Assembly: GCA_025642065.1 (NCBI GenBank)
Contig: JAODUP010000437.1
Span: 310,001 to 374,000, forward strand
Length of the DNA: 64,000 nucleotides
Source of the DNA: Paralvinella palmiformis
Lineage: Eukaryota > Annelida > Polychaeta > Terebellida > Alvinellidae
Reading direction: 5' to 3'
This document shows positions 11,714-22,175 of this stretch, piece by piece. The notes below the pieces were generated by a model. The model was given only the letters and a program-made list of their open reading frames with translations. It searched no databases and was not told the DNA's origin. How positions within the stretch are numbered: position 1 is the stretch's first letter; every line of letters starts with the position of its first letter. The position numbers were made by a program, and so were the translations under genes.

Positions 11714-12344
11714 TGGCTAATCCCGATTCCACGAAAACATATCACTGTTAATGTTATCAGTTGTCACGACCACTGACTTCAATTCTGAGATAAATCCATA
11801 ACGCATCCCCACACACAAACTAGATCTAGTAAAATTAGTTTTTATATTGCATTATATTGCATTACTGTAAATAATAATATAATAAGTTATAGTAATGCAA
11901 ATTTTGTATTATGGTATAACTTGTAAGTATAACCACATTATATATAAATTAATTTGAAGTGTGATAAACATAACCCTGGCTAGTTAGCCACCCCCTAGAC
12001 ACCATTAATTATATAGCCTTAGCTTGAATTGTATAGAACTGACTTAATGGCACATTGCTACTTCATCATTATGGCAATAGTGTAGATGTCTAATCCTTAT
12101 GGCTTATGAGGCAGCTTGAACATTAACTTACATGTAGGCAATTAATTAGCCTGGCTTGTTTGTATTAGACTTGTATTTGAGTAATGAAATTATATTAACT
12201 TAGATTTTTCCTCACTGAATCAGTCCTCCACATATGATAATCCATGGGAGATAAAAATCCCTCATCTGAGCTGACCGAGGAGAGTGATTTGCTCTTCTGT
12301 AGAGCAGCATGAATTTGCACACTTCTTCTGCATGATTATGTTTA
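11714..12344. other. Non-coding AT-rich stretch
   Basis: Nothing recognisable apart from a short inverted motif, TTATATTGCATTACTGTAA against TTATAGTAATGCAA, near 11850-11903. Confidence 0.4.
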
Positions 12345-12829
12345 AAGGGACACTCCACCCTTAGAAAATATTAAAAAAATATGTAATGCTTAGAACAGTA
12401 ACCAAAAAGTCCACAATAATAATCACAAAATATAGAGCCATTTCTAATCATCTTCCTCTTGTAAGGTTCCTCCTGTCTCAAACTGCTATGGATGTATATC
12501 ATTCATGATGTAATTTTAACAAGATAATGCTGTTTAGTTCTGGAATAATTCTTTGCTCACACTTGCTTACATCCTTTTGTATGAGCTCTACAGACTTCGG
12601 GTCAACCGGATACCCTGAAGTGACATCAGCATTCAGGAGCTTCCGGTCTCTGTCTAGCTTCAAAATTGCTGCACCCACAGGACATTAAAGGTCGATTAAT
12701 CAGCACTTTGAACTGTACTGTTTAATATGTAGGTGATCATTTACACATTTTGACATTACTGGTATTTATAATACTTGTGAGTATAGCGGTATTAATCCTG
12801 AAAATTTAAATGAAGGTGGACTATCCCTT
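12345..12829. mobile_element. Non-autonomous DNA element with short TIRs
   Basis: The left end is AAGGGACACTCCACCCTTAG and the right end, reverse-complemented, is AAGGGATAGTCCACCTTCAT, giving about 15 bp with two mismatches. Ends of the AAGGGATAGTYCACC kind are common on animal MITEs (established knowledge). The ~485-bp interior has no open frame and includes a GC-richer core at 12590-12670. A target-site duplication is not clear. Confidence 0.6.
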
Positions 12830-13932
12830 CAAAATTCTTTAGACAGACTTTCACTAGTTCACTGATTGAACAGCCATGCATGTAGCTTTAATCACAGTAT
12901 GTAAAGTGTTCAACAGATAATATTAATGTATGAAAATTACAACAAAAATGCAGGGTACCATGTAGTTGGTGTTGTTACTAAAGAAGGTTCCTTATAATAT
13001 TGTTCTTGAGCAAAATGTAGCTGATTAACAATATGGTAGGCCCCCTTTATAACTCAGTTATTGGGGTCCACAAGCTGTCGACCATGTTATAGATGGACTG
13101 CGAAGTGAGACAGAGGTGGGAGAAAATAGGGAGTCCATGTATTCATCTCATTTTACACCATACTTGAAGATTACATAGAACTGTATATTTTATCAATATT
13201 CCCAGTAATTGATCGTTGTTTGAGTGGAAAATTAAATAATTCTGTAAAATTGTGCAAAAAAGTAACAGCCATGGTGATATTCATCCACCATAAATAGTTC
13301 ATGTTTGTGATTGGGCTGTTTGTTTAGGTGATTAAGCAAAGTAGGCCAAGTTTTTAATGATGATATGCCTGTGATTAAGTGGTGGGATGCATGAAAAATC
13401 ATTCTCCTGAAAGTCAATTTAGGTGCGCAAAATGATCACATGCCTCAGAAATGGCACTCTGCTGATTTGAGTTTTATTATTAATAAACTGTCTATACTGT
13501 CCCCTTTCCATGTGCAAATCTTTCTAATATTGTAAATTTTCAGTGCTTCCTAATAATACCATGAATATAAGGTATCTTTATTGTCCATAGTAGAAAATCT
13601 CTTGCCAGTTCTGGGTGAACATGTTCACGGTTTGACTACTCTGACAGTTGAAGGAATTCAGCCACATTTCATAATCCTGGCAGTTGCAATCAACCGTAAT
13701 GCTCAAATAGATTTCCTAGTCTAAAATCTGATTCAACTCTCACAATCATTTAAGTATATGAAGGAAAATGTCCCCTTCATGAAATAAAGTACTGTATAAA
13801 ACCATTAACATGTTTCAAATGATGCTGCTTAGGCTGAAGATTAATGATTCCTGAAAGATCACACCTGAGAATAACATTTATCAGTTTAATGGATATTAAA
13901 TTGGGTTCACGAATCACATATTCCCAGCTAAC
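12830..13932. other. Non-coding stretch
   Basis: AT-rich sequence between two DNA elements with no gene, repeat or conserved motif that I can support. Confidence 0.4.
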
Positions 13933-13934
13933 TA

Positions 13935-15099
13935 CTGTATGTACTCACTTATAATTCACGCTTTTTATACTCCGAAATTGACATCAAAATTGAGCGTGAC
14001 TTATACATGGGTGAGACTCAAAGGGAAGGTATATTTGGCACAATTTAGGGGAAAATACAATAATATTGTTTTTCAACCTTAATAATGAAAACATGAACAA
14101 TAAACAAATTTTTTGGTGTGTTTTCTCTGTTATCTTTCAAAGCCAAACTTAATCGTGATGACTGCCATGATTATTTAATCTGATGCTCTGATTAGTAATG
14201 CGATCACAAAGACATGTTACTATCAAAATATGTGAGTGTGTGCAATTGAACAGAACAGTAAATGAGGCCAAAGAATGACCATAGGAGCCACATCAAAGGA
14301 AAGTTATTACAGCAAGCACTCTGTTAATTACTTCCAAACTGGCACATGGGAACTACTTTACAGAAATGAAATACTGTAAATGAGATATTATTTTTCAGAA
14401 CTTCATATACTTGTTATGTTTATCCAATGACTGTGTCTGGAAATCTAAAATGAAAGTGATGTGCATATGGCACAGAGTTTAAACTGAAAGTTGTGCAGTA
14501 TGCTGACAATTGTAATAACAACAGGCAAACAGCTCGGGAGTTTCAGAGAAGCAAGTGCGAGACTGGTGAAAAGCCGTGCTTGACTTAGCTGAGATGCCAC
14601 AAGAGAAGAAGGCAAACAGAGGGGAGAAGCTGTCATTTCCCCGAGAAGAACGAGAACTAAAAGGCTGGATATGTGACCACAGACAACAGGGTTATGTTGT
14701 TACCTGTGGCACTATCAGAATGAAAGTGAAACAGATGATTAACAATGAATTGTTCCGTGCATCAGTTGGGTGGTACACACATTTCATGCACTGTAATATA
14801 CTGGTACTCCAGCAGAAAATCAAGATCTGCCAATGCCTTCCCATTGACCTTAAAGACAAAAATATACTGACTCCAATGAAGAAGGCGCCAAAATGTATGA
14901 TGAGACATGAACAGACACAACAGATGGTCAGTAAAGATAGTGGTGATGATCAATTTTTGGGTTTTTAATAAATATTGCTGATAATTTGATGATTTTAGTG
15001 CACCTTACCGGTATATGTGGGTTCGACTCCGGGGGCTTATTTGTCCTAGAAATAGGTGTGTCTTATATGCAGGTGCGATTTATATGTGAGTATATACGG
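13935..15099 (+). mobile_element. Internally deleted Tc1/mariner-pogo (Tigger-like) element
   Basis: The left terminus CTGTATGTACTCACTTATAA pairs with the right terminus, which reverse-complemented reads CCGTATATACTCACATATAA. Over 27 bp 21 positions match, and the element is flanked by TA on both sides (13933-13934 and 15100-15101), the target site of the Tc1/mariner superfamily. Inside is the decayed DNA-binding part of a CENP-B-type transposase (14463-14968). At ~1.17 kb it is about half the size expected for an autonomous pogo element, and no DDE/DDD catalytic region is present. Confidence 0.65.
14463..14968 (+). pseudogene. Transposase remnant: CENP-B/Tigger DNA-binding domains only
   Basis: The first frame gives a helix-turn-helix with FKLKVVQYAD and NNRQTAREF (14478-14547). 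A frameshift leads to SEKQVRDW, then an in-frame TGA at ~14571, then an open frame from 14576. That frame carries the second, CENP-B-type domain: FPREERELKGWICDHRQQGY, then TIRMKVKQM, FRASVGWYTHFM and CQCLP. These match the landmark pattern (W, G.R.V, GW..RF..RH, Q.LP) of Tigger/pogo transposases and of their domesticated relative CENP-B. The frame then jumps to an acidic end, SGDDQFLGF, resembling the C-terminal tail of such transposases. The whole DDE catalytic core is missing. With one frameshift and one stop it is not a functional gene, although the 130-codon piece could be translated alone. Confidence 0.65.
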
Positions 15100-15101
15100 T
15101 A

Positions 15102-16519
15102 GCTAGTCATCATCCTTACATGGTGCTGTTTGATATAATGGTAAATTCTTTAATCATTCAAAAGGTATCTGAAATTTAGAAGAAACCTGTTTATTTTCCC
15201 TGTCTACAATATCTGCTTAAGTTAAATATTATACAACTGTCATCCTTAAATGAGGCTGTTAGACATAAATGTGAAGCCAGAATATATTTATGTTTTCTGG
15301 CATCAGTGATAATTAAACTAAATGAATCTTATACTTTATGGTGGCTAACTAGTGTTTGCTTGTGTTATTTGGGTTCTTATAGCTCTCAGTTAAGATTATC
15401 TTTAATGAACACACAATCGTGGATGTGTGTTTGTTTGTCTGTGTGCTCAAAACATATTCTAACAAGTGTCTTAAACAGCAGTGAATATGACATTGGCTGG
15501 GACAGTCATTGGGAATATGATGTCAACTCATTAAAATTCATTTAATGCTATTCTAAACCCTTAGTTATATGGGCCATGTAGCCCTCCACAGGAGCAAGCT
15601 TTAAAGTCTGCATGGAGCATGGCTTTTAAGCTTGTATGATTATGTATCTGAATTACACTCCAGTTTCACATTGTATTTCTACAAGCACCAGTTAGTACAG
15701 TGTTATTTATGCTGTTAATTCAAGAAAAGCTCAACATATCTGAAACACTCTTCACTGGTATAATGCCAAAAATTGTCACATGTCATAACACATTTATCTG
15801 ACTACCCGCAGGTAAACTACAAAGTCTTCTAATGGTCATTTGTCCATGTATATTCTGCTAAATTTCTATGGTTCTGAAATGACTCCATCTAACATAATGT
15901 TAATAATGATGTTTATTTAGTGATTCATATTATGACTAGTAGTTGGGGCCCTGAATACCTTTAAATGCTTTACAGATTCTCAATTGTGCATATATGTAGG
16001 TTTACTCTCTGGGAAGCTATTGATAGTTCCAGTTAGATAAAAGTACTTGATACGGTCACCTTTGCCTGCATGTAAGTTCTTAATACTGGTAGTCCATAGA
16101 TTATAGGGATATATGCAGAGAGATAGATAGAGAAACTTTATTTTCAGGTTGTATATGCACATTTTATGAACACAAACAACATGTTAAAGTATCCTAAATT
16201 TATTATAGTGTGGCATTTGATGAAACTGTGTCTTTAAGCTATCTGTAGTTCTGTGAAGACTATTAAAAGCAGGCATATATTGGTTGTAAATAGTTAAAAG
16301 AAATTATTGGTACTACTTCACATTGTCTGGTGTCTGATATAAGTGAATCATCATGATGCATAACATTGTTCATAAATTATCTTAGAAAAATCACGTTTCT
16401 GTTGATTTTACATCATTTAAAAGACTTCATGTTATATTATTTCAGGTGCGAGATGGATTTATCTCAGTATAGGGTTTCTTCTGCTCTATAATGAGCAAGG
16501 TGGCCCACATCACTGATTT
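15102..16519. other. Non-coding AT-rich stretch
   Basis: No gene seen. Open frames at 15306-15545 and 15980-16162 have ordinary AT-rich composition and no domain. Confidence 0.4.
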
Positions 16520-16885
16520 TTTATACCGCCTCGTACTTACTTTTCTGAAACATCACGCATTTAGCAACGATGTATTTTAAATTAAGATTCCATAGAAGCG
16601 GATACAGCAAAAATGGAGAAGATGTAAACAGATGAGAGTGCTTACATATGTCTGGATGCAGCATTCGATTTCAGTGGAGTAGCATGGGTTTTGGTCACCC
16701 TGAGTGGTAGCTAAATTGGCCACCTTCCTTAATGTAACAGATTGTACACCCCACGCTATGCCACCATAGGATTTGTCCTGCGGCTGCTTATTGATGGGGA
16801 TGCAGCAAACTGAATAGCTCCATGAAGCGTTTGGTATTGCTGCTTCGTAAAAAAATTGGATGGGGAATCCAGAATATGACATCAG
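16520..16885 (-). repeat. Left arm of an inverted duplication of an unknown repeat
   Basis: Reverse-complemented, this arm shares ordered blocks with 17195-17475: CTGGATTCCCCATCC, GTGGCCAATTT, CAGGGTGACCAAAAC, CATGCTACTC and ATGGAATCTTA. The blocks are separated by diverged sequence with indels. A minus-strand frame of 109 codons crosses the arm but the other arm does not preserve it, so it is not evidence of coding. Confidence 0.6.
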
Positions 16886-17194
16886 GGGCAGGTGTTTCCC
16901 GAACAATTTGGCAGAATTTTAGATTTTCTGGTCAACCTGAAGTATTGTTGGAATTTCTCCACGATCAAACTGTGGTTCCTTGAACAGATTATGGTATGCT
17001 CCTTGTTGAAGTCAGTTCCTGTTTATGTTATGCACCCACCAGCGGTGTTCTTTTGTTTATAATGTTTGTTGATGGCATAAATGTACTGCCTCGTACTATT
17101 TTTTACTCAGGGGAAACACCGATTTATGTGTTTTGTCTAGTGGCATTTTCATAAGAAACAATTATAGTAATGACTAATAAATCCTAACTTCTGG

Positions 17195-17475
17195 ATTCCC
17201 CATCCTTTTTTTTAATGAAGTTGCCCTACAAATTGCTACACAGAGTGATCCAGTTTGCCCTATTCAGAGGAGTGGGGTGGCCAATTTGGCTTCCCCCACA
17301 CAGGGTGACCAAAACTCATGCTACTCTACTGAAATCTTATACCCAATCTGGACATATGGAAGCTCTCTCGTTCATTTACATGATTTTCTATATTTGCCGT
17401 ATCCACATATCGTGTACCGGTATATGGAATCTTAGCTTAAAATACACTGTTGCTAAATGTGCAATGCTATTTCAA
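17195..17475 (+). repeat. Right arm of the inverted duplication
   Basis: Plus-strand counterpart of 16520-16885. A ~300-bp spacer (16886-17194) separates the arms. It contains CTGCCTCGTACTATTTTTTA, a direct-orientation echo of 16529-16550, so the arrangement is more complex than a simple foldback. Confidence 0.6.
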
Positions 17476-18509
17476 AAAGAAGTGGGCAAACTTATATATT
17501 TCATTAAACTATATACTATATTACAATTTTTGTGGATATAATTTTTTACAATGTGGTGTAATATACACATATCCATATTCTTTATTGAACAGTTATGTTT
17601 TGTTTTGTATTATTCAAGTATCATCGTGTTTTTCTTAGTTGACATTCTTACATCCCATTCACTTGTCTTGGTATGTCTTTTTTCAGTTCTTGAATATTTT
17701 TCTTAACATCATTCGTATTTAGTACCCATTTACTGATGATCTTCAAGTTTTTGTAAGTACATATTTTGCTGTACACTGAAATACATTGATGAAAATACAC
17801 TATTTGCTATTATTTGTGAGATACGTCTGGTGGATCTGAAATATTACGGCATTAGATAGTGCATTCTGTTGCCACTGGGAATAATTACGAGAAACATTAT
17901 TTGTATTTTTCAAACTATAAATAAACATATGACTACAAATCTTGTCAGAGGTGTAAATAAAATAAACTTTCAAATTTAAATATATTGATACTCTGACATG
18001 TCTAATACCTACCACTCTTAGCACTGTTTGATCTGAACTATCTTGTGACATTACATTATGATCTGTAGGTTGTGAAGTTGAATTCTTAAGTTGCCTAGTG
18101 TCACCAGGATGTTTCATCTATCAATCTTTTGTTACATTGTTATATATCATATAAAGCACTATTGCACCATTTACCTCCACAAAGTCAGAGTAGTTAAACA
18201 TGTATAGTGACAGTTACTAAAAAATATAATCGTACCATAATGGTTGTCAAGTACTACTTAGGCTATCAGTGAAACAGCATAGCCATTAAAACACTGCTTA
18301 AACTTTATCAGTGGCAGAGCACTTGTATATTTGTATGATTTTTTGTCATTAACAAGTCATCTCAAAATCTTTGGTCATTCAGTCAATTTCATGTTTGAGG
18401 TACCTATGTCTCAAGCAACTTAAATTGCAGATGTGTATTTACATTAGCACCCTCCCCCCATTTTCTAGAATGGGTTGCAGCATGGATTCTCTGAAAAGAA
18501 ATATGATGG

Positions 18510-18510
<1 letters not shown>

Positions 18511-18548
<38 letters not shown>
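18511..18548. repeat. (TA)n microsatellite
   Basis: About 19 TA dinucleotides. Confidence 0.95.
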
Positions 18549-18552
<4 letters not shown>

Positions 18553-18740
18553 GTGTGTCTGTTAATGAAAGTACACTGGACTGTACAGCAAAATTTCTTC
18601 ACAATATACACTGGAGCCACCAACACTCATGAAAAAAAAATTGTAAATGGATTAGTTTCAAAATATATTTGAATTGTGTGCAAGTAATCTGTACATTGAA
18701 TTTGATCTTGCCTATTAATTTGGTTATTTCTTTCTTTTAC

Positions 18741-18788
<48 letters not shown>
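18741..18788. repeat. (AT)n(GT)n compound microsatellite
   Basis: Eight AT dinucleotides run directly into about 15 GT dinucleotides. Confidence 0.95.
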
Positions 18789-18789
<1 letters not shown>

Positions 18790-19118
18790 TTGTGTTAGTT
18801 AGCATTTTGGTTTTGCTATTTAAAGTGTAGATCTTTGATTTTTTGTTATCAGATGTAGATCCTCTGTGGATGAACTTCTCATGATGACTGCTAAATGAAA
18901 TAATATATATGTGTTTAAAAAACGATGTGTTTTAACCAGCAGCTAAATATTAATTTGTTGCTAAATAAATCTTTTTATTTCCTTTTAAAATATGTTAAGA
19001 TATAAAATGTGATGGATCATCAGGATAGAGTGATCCAGCAGTGTATTTCCTGAAACATGATTTATGATGATAAACACAGCAGTGGAGTGTAACTGTAGCT
19101 CATGGCAGACAGGGGGTC

Positions 19119-19585
19119 AATTTAATTCCGGAATTGGAATTGATGGGCAATTATGGAATTTGAATTGCTTATTTAAAAAAAGGAGAATTGGAATTGGTAA
19201 ATTTGGAATTGGAATTGAAGTTTGCTACAAAAAATTTAATCCATAAATTTATTTACCATTTAATTTTTTAATTTAGAAATATTTCTCCCATGACAATCCT
19301 ACATGGAATATAAACTAATTGGAGTATGTATTCCAAGTAGGCACTCCGAGTACCTACTGATAAATTTTAAATTGATAAATTAAATTGATAAATTTTAAAT
19401 TGATAAATTTTAAATTGATAAATTTTAAATTGATAAATTTTAAATTGATAAATTTTAAATTGATAAATTTTAAATTGATAAATTTTAAATTGATAAATTT
19501 TAAATTGATAAATTTTAAATTGATAAATTTGATGTGGAATTGGAATTGACCAAATGGAATTGATTGGAATTGACAAAATGGAATT
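19119..19585. repeat. GGAATT-rich block surrounding a 15-bp array
   Basis: Scattered GGAATTGGAATTGA motifs at 19126-19218 and 19534-19585 flank the pure array at 19360-19530. The inner array also contains AATTGA, so it may have grown out of the same simple sequence. Confidence 0.75.
19360..19530. repeat. 15-bp tandem array, about 11 copies
   Basis: The unit TAAATTTTAAATTGA is repeated with almost no variation; one early copy is shortened (19380-19390). Because 15 is a multiple of three and the unit lacks stops on the minus strand, it produces a spurious INLKF repeat frame. Confidence 0.95.
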
Positions 19586-20671
19586 AACCTCATGTCTGGC
19601 TCATGGATATTTGTTCTGCAGCTGTGTTTGTATGCTATTTTATTTATTACTACAAAACATCTATTTACATAAACAAAGGGTTAAAATACATAGATTAAAA
19701 TATTATTTTCTTGTAATATGTTCACATATATTTTACCAAGGGTGCTTTTATCATTCTGGCTAATATTTGAAAATGTATTATGTTCCCCATAACTGTATCT
19801 GTAGCTCTTTATTTATTTATTTTTATTCTATACAAAACAATTCCTGGGATAACTTTCTGATGGCACCTCAGTAGATTGCAATGGTGTTTATAAGATCAAA
19901 ATCATTTACCTTTCATGTGTAATTTAAACAAAACTTGAATGCTTACCGGTATTTGTTTTGTGACTATTTAAGTGATGATACCACAAGGAGATAATTTTCA
20001 ACTTGGTCTGGACCTCTTACTTTAATATACAGCATGGAAAAGGTAAAATACAAATAATAAAGTACAGGGTTATATTAGATCATGTTTGGTGTGGAGATTT
20101 ATGAATGTACAAGCATGAATACATGTATCTGGTGGCAAATTCCTTTTAAAACGTGGTCCTGTATGTTGTATTTAACACTAAATAAATACCTTTAAAGTCA
20201 CAGCTCTATCTTTCTGTACTGCTCCCATGTGAGTGGGGGAGGAGGAGATATAAAACAGCCACTCAGTAAAAAGGAATCATACTGGAAATAGGTGCTTGTG
20301 TGATTCTTGATCGTGAAATGAAAGATGTCGATTAATCAACTAATTAATGTATGTTTATAATATAGATTAAGCTGACTGAAGGGTGATATTTCTGCTGGAA
20401 AGAATTTCTTTTTCTAGTTTCCCCTGAAAATTGATAGTTTTTGTTTCATCTGTTGGTTAAATAGCATATTGAAAGTTAGTAAAAAGGGTGCAACGTTGAT
20501 GCCAGAAATGAAGTGTTTGGGGACTGGTAGTCACAACACATACAGACTATAAGTTAGTATTTGTGTTCAGATGCTGATTACTGTGTCTATTGGGAGATTT
20601 AGTAGAATCAGCTGCTTGTTCATTCATATTGGCTCATAGTAATGTTTTTCACTTGATTACAGATTTTCTGA

Positions 20672-20679
20672 CACACATA

Positions 20680-20728
<49 letters not shown>

Positions 20729-20740
20729 CATACACACACT
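20672..20740. repeat. (AC)n microsatellite upstream of TAMM41
   Basis: About 25 AC dinucleotides with minor interruptions, ~140 bp before the TAMM41 5'UTR splice acceptor. Confidence 0.93.
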
Positions 20741-20865
20741 GAAAATGAAACTCACACATATATGCAATATAGGAATGTCCTCTATTGAGTAAATGGATGG
20801 AATATCATTTGTTGTTATATGAAACATCTCACTTTACTTAACTAACATATCACCTAATATCTGTG

Positions 20866-20881
20866 TTTATCATTTCTTCAG
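20866..20881 (+). other. Likely 3' splice site in the TAMM41 5'UTR
   Basis: The pyrimidine-rich tract TTTATCATTTCTTCAG ends at 20881 and is followed by GTCGGC. It lies 108 bases before the TAMM41 ATG, in a place where a stop (TGA at 20953) excludes further coding sequence, so it would join a non-coding first exon to the coding exon. Confidence 0.5.
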
Positions 20882-20988
20882 GTCGGCATCTCTGTAATCA
20901 TACTAGATAGGATAATGAGAGTGATTATCAGCTAGGTAGAACATAAAATATTTGAGATTTGTTTGGATCAGTGAATCAGGTATTTAAG

Positions 20989-21999
20989 ATGGCAGCATCT
21001 GCATCCAGAGTACCAGCCATCTACAGACAGATTCTGTCCAGCTTTCCACAGAGATATCTCCGGATGGTCTTTGCCTATGGATCAGGTGTCTTTCAGCAGA
21101 AGGGACACCAGGACATGTCCAAAAACATGCTGGATTTTGTTTTTGTAGTCGACAAACCAGCTCAGTGGCACAAGGAGAACATGATCCAGAACTCTTCTCA
21201 TTATTCAGCACTGAAGCTGCTTGGTCCAAGATACATAGCCCACTTCCAGGATTTATATGGCGCACGGATTTACTTTAACCCTTTGGTGTCATGTCAAGGT
21301 CGTGTGATAAAATACGGCGTTATTAAGACAGAGTCATTGATCAATGACCTCTTTGATTGGGAGACACTCTATGTCAGTGGACGACTCCACAAACCTGTCA
21401 TGCTCATACACAGGGCAGAAGATAATGGCTCCAAAGAACTCTCCATTGCCATGACGACCAATCTCAACAATGCCGTACACACTGCATTGCTACTCCTTGA
21501 TGAGACCTTCACAGAAGAGCAGCTCTATCTGACTATAGCTGGCCTATCGTATGCTGGAGACTTCAGGATGACGTTTGGGGAGGACAAAAACAAGGTTCAG
21601 AATATCGTCATTCCCAACATTGAGAATTTCCGTGAGCTGTACTCATCGATCCTCGACAGCGAGGAACACCTGATGTGGAACAAACCAAGCGGCACATTTG
21701 AGCAGAACCTTCACTCATCATCCCAGCATCATCATCTCAATCTGCTGCCTCTCATGTTACAGGTTGGACTCGTCAATTATCGTAATGCTGATGGTAGGAT
21801 GAGGGATACTGAGGAAGTGTTACGAAGTTTTGCATATGATAGCGAGTGCCGGGATGTGATCAAGAGGTGCATATCTGGCATTGTGCAGCAGTCGAGTTTG
21901 ACTCAGAGTGTCAAAGGAGTCCTGACAGCTGGTCTTATCAAGTCACTCCGATACAGCTACAGCAAAGTCAAGAAAATGTGGAAAAGCAAAAAACGTTGA
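20989..21999 (+). CDS. TAMM41: Phosphatidate cytidylyltransferase, mitochondrial (TAM41 homologue)
   Basis: Makes CDP-diacylglycerol from phosphatidic acid and CTP on the matrix face of the inner mitochondrial membrane, the first committed step to phosphatidylglycerol and cardiolipin (known for the family). The 336-residue product has the family's landmarks in order: FAYGSGVF near residues 28-35 (the GS nucleotide-binding motif), MLDFVFVVD near 47-55 (the acidic metal-binding strand), QWH at 59-61, HYSALKLLGP at 71-80, GARIYFNP at 91-98 and GRVIKYGVIK at 104-113. Length fits animal orthologues (~320-340 residues). The start is the first ATG after an in-frame TGA at 20953, with A at -3 and G at +4; a frame opening at TTG 20959 is not expected in an animal. 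The N-terminus (MAASASRV...R) is weakly presequence-like. The whole protein is in one block without introns, frameshifts or stops, which is unusual for the family. Codons are GC-richer than the flanks, consistent with selection. Confidence 0.95.
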   Translation: MAASASRVPAIYRQILSSFPQRYLRMVFAYGSGVFQQKGHQDMSKNMLDFVFVVDKPAQWHKENMIQNSSHYSALKLLGPRYIAHFQDLYGARIYFNPLVSCQGRVIKYGVIKTESLINDLFDWETLYVSGRLHKPVMLIHRAEDNGSKELSIAMTTNLNNAVHTALLLLDETFTEEQLYLTIAGLSYAGDFRMTFGEDKNKVQNIVIPNIENFRELYSSILDSEEHLMWNKPSGTFEQNLHSSSQHHHLNLLPLMLQVGLVNYRNADGRMRDTEEVLRSFAYDSECRDVIKRCISGIVQQSSLTQSVKGVLTAGLIKSLRYSYSKVKKMWKSKKR

Positions 22000-22000
22000 T

Positions 22001-22006
22001 AATAAA
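22001..22006 (+). terminator. Polyadenylation signal of TAMM41
   Basis: AATAAA begins two bases after the TGA stop; a second AATAAA occurs at about 22239. The first would give an extremely short 3'UTR, so the second may be the one used. Confidence 0.5.
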
Positions 22007-22132
22007 TTACAACTCTGGGTTATAAATATATTGTGTTGACAATTACATAATGTTATTAATCTGTTCAGTGTAAATAATATTTGTTTATCAAAACAAATAG
22101 GAAAAAAATTATACTGAAACATTACTCTGTGT

Positions 22133-22137
22133 GTGTT

Positions 22138-22171
<34 letters not shown>
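22133..22171. repeat. (GT)n microsatellite
   Basis: GT dinucleotides with two TTT interruptions, just downstream of TAMM41. Confidence 0.93.

Positions 22172-22175
<4 letters not shown>

Larger units (their letters stand above)
17476..20865. other. Non-coding stretch upstream of TAMM41
   Basis: AT-rich, with the repeats listed separately (18511, 18741, 19119-19585, 20672). No exon is convincing; the 5' non-coding exon implied by the acceptor at 20880 probably lies somewhere here or further left. Confidence 0.4.

Noticed and set aside
17800..18117. 105-codon minus-strand frame with a possible GTAGGT donor
   Set aside because: The first 35 residues look mildly protein-like (MKHPGDTRQL), but there is no acceptor tract and the rest is AT-rich noise.
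20959..20988. Ten-residue N-terminal extension of TAMM41 from TTG
   Set aside because: Animal genes rarely start at TTG; the ATG at 20989 has a strong Kozak context and follows an in-frame stop.
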